DNA from: UBA6244 sp965140775
GTDB lineage: Bacteria > Bacteroidota > Bacteroidia > Bacteroidales > F082
NCBI GenBank assembly: GCA_965140775.1
Contig: OZ223471.1
Location: 3,782,001-3,846,000, forward strand
Length of the DNA: 64,000 bases
Direction: 5' to 3'
A program made the position numbers and the translations under genes. The notes under the pieces were generated by a model. It saw nothing but the letters and a program-made list of their open reading frames with translations. It had not been told where the DNA came from and did no database searches. Each line of letters opens with the position of its first letter. The first letter of the stretch is position 1. Shown in pieces: positions 55,949 to 64,000 of this stretch.

Positions 55949-57874
55949 TTAATCCGGGAGGTTTTGGTCGGAATCATTAATAAACAAGGATAAAATCAAT
56001 GTTTTCAATTGGTGGTGCGCAAGCCCACATTCAAGGTATAATTCTTCCAAAGCACCATGTTCAACAAACTTGTCGGGAATTCCGCGTAAGGTTAATGAGG
56101 CAGAATAGTTGTGGTTATTTTTAAACCTCAACACGGCATCGCCGAGACCTCCGTTTACAGCACCATCTTCAACGGTAACAATGTGTTGATATTCATGAAA
56201 TACCTCGTGCAACATCTGTTCGTCGATGGGTTTTAAAAATTGCATGTCCACCTGACCTACATTGATACCTTCATCGGCAAGTTGCAGACAAATGTTGTTT
56301 ACGGTATTACCCACATCACCAATGGTAAGCACCACCACCTTATTGCCCCGATGGATCACACGGGCTTTACCCAAATCAATGGTTTCGAAGGGCAATTGCC
56401 AGTTTGAAACCACCCCGTTTTTACGAGGATACCTTAAAGATATAGGTCCTTGCCCATAATTGGCTGCAAAGTTCATTTGATTGCGCAGAGCCACTTCGTT
56501 CATGGGAGCCATCACCACCATACCGGGAATGCCGCTCATATAGGCCAAATCGAACACCCCGTGATGGGTGGCTCCGTCAGCACCTACCAAGCCTGCCCGG
56601 TCGATGCAAAATACCACCGGCAGTTGCTGTAAAACCACATCGTGAATAACCTGATCGTAAGCCCGTTGCAAGAAGGTAGAATAAATGGTACAAAAGGGTA
56701 TCAACCCTTCGGCAGCCAATCCTGCTGCAAAGGTAACTGCGTGTTCTTCAGCGATTCCCACATCAAAAACCCGTTCGGGGAACCTATCCATCATGAAGCT
56801 GAGAGCCGATCCGGAAGGCATGGCGGGTGTAATGGCCACAATTTTTTCGTTGGAAGAGGCCAACTCAACCAGTGTTCGTCCAAACACTTCCTGATAAGTG
56901 GCGAACGGACTTTCTTTTTTGTTAACGATCAAATCACCTGTTTCGCGATTGAACTTTCCGGGAGCATGAAAAACCGTTTGCTCTTCTTCCGCCCGTTTGA
57001 ACCCCTTTCCTTTGGTGGTGATGATGTGCAGGATTTTGGGACCGCCAATTTCTTTGATGTCGGTCAATATCCTGGTGAGCTTCTGTACATCATTCCCATC
57101 CACAGGTCCGAAATACCTGAAATTCATGGCTTCAAACAGGTTGCTCTTTCGCAAGATGGTACCTTTGATGGCATTTTCAATCTTTTGAGCAAACCGCTGC
57201 GTTTTGGGACCAAATTTTCCGGCTTTTCCCAACACTTTCCACACAAAATTTTTAAACCTGTTGTACACCCGGGAGGTGGACATCAACGTCAGGTATTCCT
57301 TGAGTGCGCCCACATTTTTGTCGATGGAGATGCCATTGTCGTTGAGCACCACCAGAATATCGGCATTGGAAACACCGGCATTGTTCATTCCTTCAAGTGC
57401 CAGGCCGCCTGTCATGGCTCCATCTCCAATAACGGCAATGTGTTTTTTGTTGAGTTCGCCCTGCAACCGGGAGGCGATGGCCATACCCAGTGTGGCTGAA
57501 ATAGAAGTGGAAGCATGCCCAACACCAAAGGCGTCGTAAGGACTTTCGCTTCGTTTAGGAAAACCGCTGATACCTCCATATTGTCTGTTGGTATGGAATA
57601 CTTCGCGCCGTCCGGTGAGAATTTTATGACCGTAGGCCTGGTGTCCCACATCCCAGATGAGCCGATCCACAGGCGTATTGAATACATAATGCAAGGCCAC
57701 CGTAAGTTCCACCACGCCCAAACTCGACCCCAGATGTCCCGGATGCACCGACACCACGTCCAGAATAAAGTTCCGGAGTTCGAGACAAACCTGATCCAAC
57801 TGGCTTTTGTCCAGCTTTCGCAAGTCGTCGGGAGAATTAATGGTGGCCAATAAGGGACCGGCTTCAGGATTCAT
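55949..57874 (-). CDS. dxs: 1-deoxy-D-xylulose-5-phosphate synthase
   Basis: 641 aa, the usual length. Thiamine diphosphate motif GDGAMTGGLALEGMNNAG...LNDNGISI (about 150-183), the catalytic Glu region GIAEEHAVTFAAGLA (about 374-388), and the pyrimidine domain DRAGLVGADGATHHGVFD are all present. It joins pyruvate and glyceraldehyde 3-phosphate, the first step of the MEP isoprenoid pathway. It has its own promoter (57893-57925). Confidence 0.98.
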   Translation of the reverse strand: MNPEAGPLLATINSPDDLRKLDKSQLDQVCLELRNFILDVVSVHPGHLGSSLGVVELTVALHYVFNTPVDRLIWDVGHQAYGHKILTGRREVFHTNRQYGGISGFPKRSESPYDAFGVGHASTSISATLGMAIASRLQGELNKKHIAVIGDGAMTGGLALEGMNNAGVSNADILVVLNDNGISIDKNVGALKEYLTLMSTSRVYNRFKNFVWKVLGKAGKFGPKTQRFAQKIENAIKGTILRKSNLFEAMNFRYFGPVDGNDVQKLTRILTDIKEIGGPKILHIITTKGKGFKRAEEEQTVFHAPGKFNRETGDLIVNKKESPFATYQEVFGRTLVELASSNEKIVAITPAMPSGSALSFMMDRFPERVFDVGIAEEHAVTFAAGLAAEGLIPFCTIYSTFLQRAYDQVIHDVVLQQLPVVFCIDRAGLVGADGATHHGVFDLAYMSGIPGMVVMAPMNEVALRNQMNFAANYGQGPISLRYPRKNGVVSNWQLPFETIDLGKARVIHRGNKVVVLTIGDVGNTVNNICLQLADEGINVGQVDMQFLKPIDEQMLHEVFHEYQHIVTVEDGAVNGGLGDAVLRFKNNHNYSASLTLRGIPDKFVEHGALEELYLECGLAHHQLKTLILSLFINDSDQNLPD

Positions 57875-58355
57875 TGATCAAATTTATTTGGGCAAAATTA
57901 CTGAAATAAACTACCTCAGCGCCAACCGGGGAATTATCTGATAAGTATTTCATTTGTTTAGGGGAAATGAAAGAGAAAAGGTATAAGATAAAAGCGTGCT
58001 TGAAATGAGGTTGCGTGTGGAGCGTGTTTATCCAAATATTTTAAGGAATCGGAGGCTATAAACCTCTTTGGTCTTTCAAGTTGACGAAGATGATGCAGCT
58101 TTGGCTCGAAATTTAGCATACGTTTATATATTTGATAATCAGAAATAAATTGGATACTAAAACGGTTATACAACATCCCGTCTTTATGACAAACGAAAAA
58201 GCAACACCCACATCGCGGTAACCGGCAATAATCGGTTGCATCTTTGAATTTTACTGTGCGGAACCTAGGCCCATGCTATTAATGAGGTGTGTACAAAATT
58301 GAAAAAGTCCCTGACTAGATTATAAATGCTATGCTCATTTAATACATACCATACC
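57875..58355. other. Intergenic region between dxs and the exported thioredoxin-like pair
   Basis: About 480 bases. The dxs promoter is at its left end. No tRNA, small protein or known RNA was recognised. A 72-codon ORF (57958-58176, minus) has no signal peptide or family feature and I do not call it. CATCTTTG (58239-58246) is a near match to a -7 element for the downstream pair. Confidence 0.6.
57893..57925 (-). promoter_or_regulatory. Promoter of dxs
   Basis: Minus strand: TTG (57925-57923), 22 bases, TAATTTTG (57900-57893), with a leader of about 15 bases to the ATG at 57874. Confidence 0.55.
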
Positions 58356-59672
58356 ATGAAATTTAAAAACAGTTTTATTTACGGTACATTGTTGGCGTCC
58401 GTAATTTTTTCGTGTTGCTTTAAATCGCCATTGTTGGCGCAGCACAGCGAAGACAACTCTGCAAAAGTGTCGTCATTCGACAGGTATGAAGAAACCATTA
58501 CTACTGTAAAATTCAACATGAACGGGGACTCCATCAGGTTGCAAAACAGCCATGCCGGCATGTGTTTAGTAGAACTTGAGCCCGGTCTCATTATCCCTTT
58601 GATCACTCACAAAGGAACAACCACCATAGTTATGGAAAACGGTAAGTTAAGCACACGACCGGATGGAGGCAATGACTTTTTACATCGTATGTTGTCGAAA
58701 AAAAACGATATAGCCAGTAAAAAAATGTTGGTGGACGAATATGCAGGGAAAAATGAAAATAACCGCCGTGCCCAGTATCTCGTACCTTTGATGAACAAAG
58801 CCATCGACAGCCTGAAGCAAGACTATGCAAATCAACTGAAAAATGCGGGCAACAGCCATGCCGGCATTATATTGAAAGCGCTCGATTTAAAGGAATCGTC
58901 GTCCCAAATAAAAACCGTTGAAGACCTACTGAACAAACGGGTGGAATTTATCGATTTTGTGAGGGTAAACAGCGACTTCCTGTCGTACACTCAACTTGTA
59001 GAGCTTATGACCTGGCAGTACCTGATGATGCACGAATACGTGTATGCCGGATCGAAGGGAGAAAACGAGCGTATATTATTCGAAAGCATTCGTCAATGGG
59101 CTGATGGTCTGGATCCGGCTATTCCTGCCCGTGAATCGGTTCAATTCGCTATAAAATTTTTCTATGGCCGCAGCATGGTTACACGTGCAGGTGAAATCAT
59201 GGAACAATTCCCTGAATATGGAGGTTGTTCGTCAACAAGACCGTCAGTGCCAACCACCCTCACCCCTCAATTGGAAGCACTACCTTTAAAAGATAACAGT
59301 AATAAAAACATTGGTTATCTGAAAGATGTGAATTCACCCGTGAAAATTGCAGTGGTGATAAGAGATGGCTGCATTCCCTCCAACGTGCAACAAATCAGGC
59401 TGATGCGAAATAATTGGATTACCTCAGCGATCCCGGTAATTACCATATTTACCGGAAAACGAACAGCACTTACACAAAAAGCCGAACTGGAAGCCTGTGG
59501 TCTTTTCATGGACGCCACCCAATCTGTCCAAACCGTCCTCTCATCAGATGACTGGAATAACCTACCCACCCTATTGGTTCTCGATGAAAAAAGTAATGTG
59601 ATATCCACTGCCTCCAATGTGGCTCAACTTGAAAAAATATTGGAAAAATGGGAACAAAAAACACCGGAATAA
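58356..59672 (+). CDS. Exported protein with degenerate thioredoxin-like C-terminal domain (438 aa)
   Basis: The ATG at 58356 begins a signal peptide (FIYGTLLASVIFSCCF...LLAQ, about 1-29). An ATG at 58326 would add ten residues. The central part (about 110-290) is helical and unassigned. The C-terminal 140 residues look like a thioredoxin fold (VKIAVVIRDGCIPS..., PTLLVLDEKSNVI) but have one Cys where a CxxC would be, so redox catalysis is doubtful. The stop overlaps the ATG of the next gene (TAATG), which also encodes an exported thioredoxin-like protein. The pair is probably translated together. Precise function unknown. Confidence 0.82.
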   Translation: MKFKNSFIYGTLLASVIFSCCFKSPLLAQHSEDNSAKVSSFDRYEETITTVKFNMNGDSIRLQNSHAGMCLVELEPGLIIPLITHKGTTTIVMENGKLSTRPDGGNDFLHRMLSKKNDIASKKMLVDEYAGKNENNRRAQYLVPLMNKAIDSLKQDYANQLKNAGNSHAGIILKALDLKESSSQIKTVEDLLNKRVEFIDFVRVNSDFLSYTQLVELMTWQYLMMHEYVYAGSKGENERILFESIRQWADGLDPAIPARESVQFAIKFFYGRSMVTRAGEIMEQFPEYGGCSSTRPSVPTTLTPQLEALPLKDNSNKNIGYLKDVNSPVKIAVVIRDGCIPSNVQQIRLMRNNWITSAIPVITIFTGKRTALTQKAELEACGLFMDATQSVQTVLSSDDWNNLPTLLVLDEKSNVISTASNVAQLEKILEKWEQKTPE

Positions 59673-61033
59673 TGACCAATAAACTATACAAAAAACTGAC
59701 TGTTAGTTATTTGTTGTGCTTAACAGGAATGTTAATGCTGGCGCATAACGGATACGCACAGGACAGCCTAAGAATTTCACTCTCAGGTTGCTCAGATTGT
59801 TCGGGCGAAATGGAAATAACCGTCTGGAAAGCCGCCCGACCCTATTCGTTCATGAAAGCCCCGCTCACCAACGGAGAAGTACGTACAGTTCTTACTGAAA
59901 GTTTGCCCGATGGTATAGGAAACATGTCGCTAAAAGGCGATTTTGGCGAAGTAAATATCCCCTGGGCAGACAAATCCACCGCCGAACCCATTGTAATTTC
60001 CATGAGCCCGGTCGGAGGCTATCAGGTGGAAGGAGCTCCTGTATCTGGCAAGTTGTTGGCCATACAAAACAAAGCAGACTCATTGAAAAATGCCATTCGG
60101 GAACTCACTCCGTTAATGATGTCATTCAGGGGGTTTGTTGCCCTTTCGGATACTTTGGACCAAGCATATCAGGAAATGATGATAGCGATGGATGATTGGT
60201 ACAACAGTCAGGAATTGAAGGCACTTCCACCGTTGGTTTCAAATTACCTGCAATCGTCACGCTCTTTGGTTCTGGATCCCGAACTTTCGCCCGAAGCGCA
60301 ATGGAAAGCAGCAACGGATGCTTACTTCACCTGGTTTAATCCACACGACACCAGCTTGTTGAATACCGATTTGTATTCCAGTCGTCTGGAAGAATTTCTT
60401 TCCATTTACGCCGGAAAAGACCCAACAAATCCTTCGGCTGTAAACGAAGGTATCGACATTTGGCTGGGCATGCTGCGCGACTCCGACAGCCTGACGCGGG
60501 TATCGGCAAGGGTGATGCAATCCTGGCTAAGACGACAGAGCCTGGATGAATCAGTACGCTACATCGATCAGGAATATCTGGCCATGCTTTGTCAGGCTGA
60601 GGATGACAGTCTGCTGCAACAACGACTTGAAGTATATGAACGAATTGGCATTGGCAAAAAACTACCCGACTTCCAATGGACGGATGAGTCAGGAAAAACA
60701 CAATCGCTTTATGCACAGAATGGAAAAGAAATATTGATTGTGTTTTGGGCTACATGGTGCAGCCACTGTGCTGAAGCCTTGCCTCACCTGTATGCCCTTA
60801 CTGAACAAAAACCTGACCTGACGGTGGTTGCCATAGCTCTCGATTCGGATGAACAGGCATGGAACGACCACAAAAAACTGTTTCCCACATGGCATCATGT
60901 AAGGGCTCCCGGCCAATGGGACGACCCTCTGGCCAGGATGTACGGCATTTTTGCCACCCCACAATTTTTCTTAACCGATGAAAACAAAGTGCTTAAGAAA
61001 AAAGTCAGTGAAACAAAAGATTTGTGGCCATAA
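59672..61033 (+). CDS. Exported TlpA/ResA-like thiol-disulfide protein (453 aa)
   Basis: ATG at 59672, overlapping the preceding stop. Signal peptide at about 1-30 (YLLCLTGMLMLAHNGYAQ). The N-terminal beta-rich part (about 31-130) resembles the DUF4369-type region of Bacteroidota TlpA proteins. A helical middle leads to a thioredoxin-like domain (about 320-453) with IVFWATWCSHCAEALPHLYAL: a WCxxC active site with the second Cys retained. It also has the cis-Pro region FATPQFFL. It is a likely periplasmic thiol-disulfide oxidoreductase; the target protein is not known. Confidence 0.9.
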   Translation: MTNKLYKKLTVSYLLCLTGMLMLAHNGYAQDSLRISLSGCSDCSGEMEITVWKAARPYSFMKAPLTNGEVRTVLTESLPDGIGNMSLKGDFGEVNIPWADKSTAEPIVISMSPVGGYQVEGAPVSGKLLAIQNKADSLKNAIRELTPLMMSFRGFVALSDTLDQAYQEMMIAMDDWYNSQELKALPPLVSNYLQSSRSLVLDPELSPEAQWKAATDAYFTWFNPHDTSLLNTDLYSSRLEEFLSIYAGKDPTNPSAVNEGIDIWLGMLRDSDSLTRVSARVMQSWLRRQSLDESVRYIDQEYLAMLCQAEDDSLLQQRLEVYERIGIGKKLPDFQWTDESGKTQSLYAQNGKEILIVFWATWCSHCAEALPHLYALTEQKPDLTVVAIALDSDEQAWNDHKKLFPTWHHVRAPGQWDDPLARMYGIFATPQFFLTDENKVLKKKVSETKDLWP

Positions 61034-61118
61034 TCCTGTGAGTTTATCTATGAACCCCAGGTGCTTAATATTCAATTTGAATAGGTGTGGATGATATCGA
61101 CATGTGAAGGACTGCTCC

Positions 61119-61895
61119 CTAATTGTGATTTCGGCTTTTTATTCCGGGAAGGAGGGCATTGCGATCACCCGGATAATCAGGAAATTTTTGCTTGTACCAC
61201 CGATGGTGGTCCATGGCCCTGGGAATAAGGTTGGCCATGGTCCAGAGGGCAAAGGCAGCCGCAGGCAAACACCAACTTAATATGGCCCAACCTGTCCACT
61301 CAAGAATTTCCCCAAGCAAATTGGGCGACGATACATATCTGAACAATCCTTTTTGAGGAATAAAGTATCCGGTTTTATTGCCCTTACGCAAGCTAATCAG
61401 GTGATAATCAGAACTCATGTTCAGGTACATACCGAACAAAAAAACCATCAGACCTATCAAAAACCGTGGGTCGTAAAACCAATCGTTGGTATAACCACCA
61501 CTCAGCCAACCAAACCAATATCCATTAAAAAAACCATTGATAAGATTAAAAAAAACAGCAAGTAAAACAATTACCAACGGCATTCGTTTTCCGGCAGATT
61601 TCATGACAAATGGAAAAATAAATACCCGATGAAAATAATGCAAGATAAACAAACCAAAAATCACCATCAATGGCCAGGTTTTCTCAACGCTCCCGCTAAA
61701 AAACAACCATGAAAACACCACAATAACAGGCAATTCCATGATAAACCATCCCCATCGGGAAGGAATGGTAGGTCCCCAACTGGAGGTGGTATGCCGACCA
61801 TAGGGAACCGTAACACGCAACACCACGGGAAAGGTAATCAAGGCAAGTAACATCCACGCAATCAGCAAATAATCGAAAAGCTTAGGTGATATCAT
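61119..61895 (-). CDS. Steroid 5-alpha-reductase-like membrane protein (258 aa)
   Basis: The ATG at 61895 overlaps the stop of the upstream gene (TGATG); an in-frame start at 61925 would lie inside that gene. Six to seven hydrophobic helices. The C-terminal half has the steroid 5-alpha-reductase family signature: GYFIPQKGLFRYVSSPNLLGEILEW, then ANLIPRAMDHHRWYKQKFPDYP. Related proteins are NADPH-dependent reductases or methyltransferases of the same fold. Members in animals and in some gut Bacteroidales reduce the delta-4 bond of 3-oxo-steroids. Here it is coupled to an SDR of 3-beta-HSD type, so a steroid or other isoprenoid-lipid substrate is reasonable but unproven. Confidence 0.87.
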   Translation of the reverse strand: MISPKLFDYLLIAWMLLALITFPVVLRVTVPYGRHTTSSWGPTIPSRWGWFIMELPVIVVFSWLFFSGSVEKTWPLMVIFGLFILHYFHRVFIFPFVMKSAGKRMPLVIVLLAVFFNLINGFFNGYWFGWLSGGYTNDWFYDPRFLIGLMVFLFGMYLNMSSDYHLISLRKGNKTGYFIPQKGLFRYVSSPNLLGEILEWTGWAILSWCLPAAAFALWTMANLIPRAMDHHRWYKQKFPDYPGDRNALLPGIKSRNHN

Positions 61896-62884
61896 CAGCT
61901 CAGGTATTTGTTTTGTTTGAACCAATCAATGGTTTCGGTCAAGGTTTCAGAAAACGGTCGGGGAGTAAATCCAAAGGTGCGTTCAGCCTTGGCTGAACAA
62001 AGATGCTGTGCTCCCGATTGCAAAATTCGCAACGAATCAAAGGTGTAGAGTGGCTGACTTTTGGTGATTTTCGACCAAAAACCAATAAACGGAACGCCCA
62101 GGTATGCCAACCAATAGGGAGCCGTGCCACGATATACCCGCCTCAAAGTCATGGGCTGTATCATGGTTGTCATTTCTTTCAAATCCACCCACTCCCCTGC
62201 CAAGATGTATTTCTGACCACTTACTCCCTGATGGATGGCCTTAATGGCTGTTTGACAAATATCGCGCACATCCACCCACCGATATCCACCGGGGACGATG
62301 AGCGGTAACTTCCCGGAATACATTTGGATGATCATTTGACCAATCAAGGAAGGTTTGAAATCGAAAGGCCCCATGATAGCTGCCGGAGCCAACACAATCA
62401 CGTCGAAATCAGCCGTCACAGCTTGCAACGCCAGGTGTTCGCCCATCGCCTTCGTTTTTTTATAGATAATGGAAGAATTCAAATCAAGTGGAGTGGTTTC
62501 GTCCACCAGAGTGCTTAATCCATTCATAATGAATGCATCCACCGAACTGAAATGGATCAAACGGCGCACTCCTTGCTTTTTGCATACGCGAACCAAATTT
62601 GCTACCCCTGTTACATTGGTTTCGAACACAGCCTTTTCGGGAATATTTCCTATGCTGATCATGGCCGCCGTGTGAATAACCACCTCCACCTGAAAGCATA
62701 ACCTCTGGAGGGCAGCCTCATCGGTTAAATCGCCCACCACCACTTCAACAGGAACTCCCTGAAGTGCTTCGAAAGTTGGTTGCCGCAATAATGCCCTGAC
62801 GTGATACCCTTCTGCTACCAACATTCTGACCAGATTGGCACCCACATGTCCGGTTGCACCCGTGACGGCGATGGTTTCTTTCAT
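61895..62884 (-). CDS. NAD(P)-dependent epimerase / 3-beta-hydroxysteroid-dehydrogenase-like SDR (329 aa)
   Basis: I start at the ATG at 62884 (MKETIAVTGATGHVG), where the Rossmann fold begins at once; an upstream start at 62917 would overlap the preceding gene. The cofactor motif TGATGHVG (8-15), FSSVDAF with the catalytic Ser, and YKKTK (YxxxK) are present. This is an extended SDR of the dihydroflavonol-reductase / 3-beta-HSD kind. Its stop overlaps the start of the 5-alpha-reductase-like gene, which suggests two steps on one substrate. The substrate cannot be told from sequence; sugars are also possible. Confidence 0.88.
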   Translation of the reverse strand: MKETIAVTGATGHVGANLVRMLVAEGYHVRALLRQPTFEALQGVPVEVVVGDLTDEAALQRLCFQVEVVIHTAAMISIGNIPEKAVFETNVTGVANLVRVCKKQGVRRLIHFSSVDAFIMNGLSTLVDETTPLDLNSSIIYKKTKAMGEHLALQAVTADFDVIVLAPAAIMGPFDFKPSLIGQMIIQMYSGKLPLIVPGGYRWVDVRDICQTAIKAIHQGVSGQKYILAGEWVDLKEMTTMIQPMTLRRVYRGTAPYWLAYLGVPFIGFWSKITKSQPLYTFDSLRILQSGAQHLCSAKAERTFGFTPRPFSETLTETIDWFKQNKYLS

Positions 62885-62900
62885 TTCGCTGCTCAGGCAA

Positions 62901-63692
62901 TTACTGTTTACAATCAAAACCCGTCATCAGGCGGCGGGTCAGCGAATCCTGATCCAGGTTACGGCTGTTTAATCCCAGATTTTGGGTCCAGGTACCGTAT
63001 CCGGGGTTGGGAAGTACAATAAAACGACTGCCAAATTCCTTGGATTTTTGGATGGCTATCCGATTGCGTTGGCCATTATCGGTGATCTCGTAGTCTGCCG
63101 AAAAGTCGGATAGGTTATCCCCGAACAGCAGTACAATGTCGTAGCCTTGGTTGAGCACCACTTGCCTGCGGGTTTCCTTTTCAGTGTCTTTTTCACGAAG
63201 CAACACATGAGAAGCCTCTGCCTGGGGCAACCCCATCTTTTTCAGATTGTTGATGGTGGCATCGAGCACCGAGGTTTTTCGATTGGAGATATAAAAAATC
63301 GCGACCCCCAATTCGTTTGCCTCGGTGAGAAATTCTTTCACCCCCGGAACCGGTTCTGCCATTTCGAGGGCGCACCATTCGCTCCAACAAGTGGGATAGC
63401 CAATGGTGTCGAGCACTTGCTTGGCCTGATAGGGAATGTTGTTGAGCACGGTTTCGTCGATGTCGAGCACAATGGCCAGCTTGTTGTTTTCGGTATTGTT
63501 TTCCACGGCTTCCTTTAGTTTGATTGAAGCCAGGTTATAGGCCTGAAAACACAAGGCTTTGTATTCGGGGGCATGTTCCACAAAAATGGTGGCCATTGTC
63601 AATCGTTCGTTGGGATTTTTTTTGACGGTGTTGGGCGATTGACAGCCCCATAAGAGGGTGATCGCGACAATAATAAAAAGCGTATTTTTCAT
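62901..63692 (-). CDS. e(P4)-family lipoprotein acid phosphatase / 5'-nucleotidase (263 aa)
   Basis: Lipoprotein signal with lipobox LLWGC (Cys17). HAD motif I DIDET at 77-81, motif II in FYISNRK, and motif III/IV near LLFGDNLSDFSADY. This fits the class C acid phosphatase family, whose Haemophilus e(P4) member cleaves NMN and other nucleotides at the outer membrane. The start overlaps the end of the MscS-like gene (ATGA), and the SDR gene follows after 16 bases. Likely an outer-membrane phosphatase for nucleotide uptake. Confidence 0.93.
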   Translation of the reverse strand: MKNTLFIIVAITLLWGCQSPNTVKKNPNERLTMATIFVEHAPEYKALCFQAYNLASIKLKEAVENNTENNKLAIVLDIDETVLNNIPYQAKQVLDTIGYPTCWSEWCALEMAEPVPGVKEFLTEANELGVAIFYISNRKTSVLDATINNLKKMGLPQAEASHVLLREKDTEKETRRQVVLNQGYDIVLLFGDNLSDFSADYEITDNGQRNRIAIQKSKEFGSRFIVLPNPGYGTWTQNLGLNSRNLDQDSLTRRLMTGFDCKQ

Positions 63693-64000
63693 TGTTTCGG
63701 TTTTATTGAAAGATAATCTTTGATATGTACATCTGTTTGAGGAAAAGGAATCTGTATGTGGTTTTCAATAAAAAGTTGATTGATTTCAAAACGTATGTCA
63801 CTTTTAATACTTTCGATGGTGAAGGCCTTGACCACCCAAAAAAAGATTTGAAAATCAAGAGAGGAGTTGCCAAAATCAACGAATCTGACAAAGGGAGCCG
63901 GATATTGACTAATATCAGGGTGATGATTGGCACTTTTAAGCAACAACTCTTTCACCAGCTTAACGTCGGAACCGTAAGCCACGCCCACCTGCACGAAAAA
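63689..64000 (-). CDS. MscS-type mechanosensitive channel, C-terminal part (partial)
   Basis: Only the last 103 residues are in the window; the N-terminus lies beyond 64000. The segment reads VQVGVAYGSDVKLVKELL..., then FVRFVDFGNSSLDFQIFFWV, and ends with NHIQIPFPQTDVHIKD. That is the cytoplasmic beta and alpha/beta domain of small-conductance MscS channels. Its stop overlaps the ATG of the phosphatase gene. The family releases solutes upon osmotic downshock. Confidence 0.9.
   Translation of the reverse strand, partial: FFVQVGVAYGSDVKLVKELLLKSANHHPDISQYPAPFVRFVDFGNSSLDFQIFFWVVKAFTIESIKSDIRFEINQLFIENHIQIPFPQTDVHIKDYLSIKPKQ

Noticed and set aside
57958..58176. 72-codon ORF on the minus strand between dxs and the exported thioredoxin-like pair
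   Set aside because: No recognisable family, no promoter or ribosome-binding evidence, and its composition is like the surrounding non-coding DNA.
61069..61083. Palindrome TATTCAA-T-TTGAATA between convergent genes
   Set aside because: Only a 7-bp AT-rich stem with a 1-base loop and no T-run on either side, so it is too weak to call a terminator.

Overview
The window comes from a member of the Bacteroidota (Bacteroidetes), probably a non-model or uncultured one. The evidence is the SprA translocon of the type IX secretion system (T9SS), type A T9SS sorting domains on five surface proteins (four seen complete), the ECF sigma / FecR-DUF4974 gene pair, a TonB with the Bacteroidota domain layout, and TAnnTTTG-type -7 promoter elements upstream of many genes. 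I cannot place it more finely than the phylum. No tRNA, rRNA, CRISPR array, insertion sequence or phage gene was seen.

Region 1 (1-33.6 kb, all on the minus strand) is the most unusual part. Read in the direction of transcription it holds an ECF sigma factor, a FecR-type anti-sigma factor, an outer-membrane barrel with an N-terminal STN signalling domain, a T9SS-exported beta-helix protein, three giant mosaic surface proteins (about 2590-2700 aa) in tandem, and the start of a fourth, more divergent paralogue that runs off the window. A bipartite sequence, TAGGGGTAAA-N11-TTGTC, with exactly 11 bases between the blocks, lies upstream of four of these units: fecR, giant 3, giant 2 and the partial paralogue. 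It looks like the promoter of the local ECF sigma factor. The sigma gene itself and giant 1 have housekeeping-type promoters instead. I infer one trans-envelope signalling regulon that controls T9SS-exported adhesin-like proteins. The giants have different N-terminal heads on a nearly constant body, and the body shows patchwork sharing of variants as expected from gene conversion.

Region 2 (33.7-46.0 kb, plus strand) is core and housekeeping: an EamA transporter, ribosomal proteins L21 and L27, seryl-tRNA synthetase, a small lipoprotein, a large TPR protein, KsgA/RsmA, an NhaC antiporter, a VanZ-like membrane protein fused to a Mth938-like domain, a second TPR protein and UvrC.

Region 3 (46.2-57.9 kb, minus strand) holds dxs, ruvA, sprA, gcvH, a small vanZ-like gene and tonB. 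SprA is the outer-membrane channel through which the sorting-domain proteins of region 1 would leave the cell, so cargo and translocon are about 20 kb apart.

Region 4 (58.3-64.0 kb) has a translationally coupled pair of exported thioredoxin-like proteins on the plus strand. Facing it on the minus strand is a tightly overlapping set: an MscS-type channel (partial), an e(P4)-type lipoprotein phosphatase, an SDR-family 3-beta-HSD-like enzyme and a steroid 5-alpha-reductase-like membrane protein.
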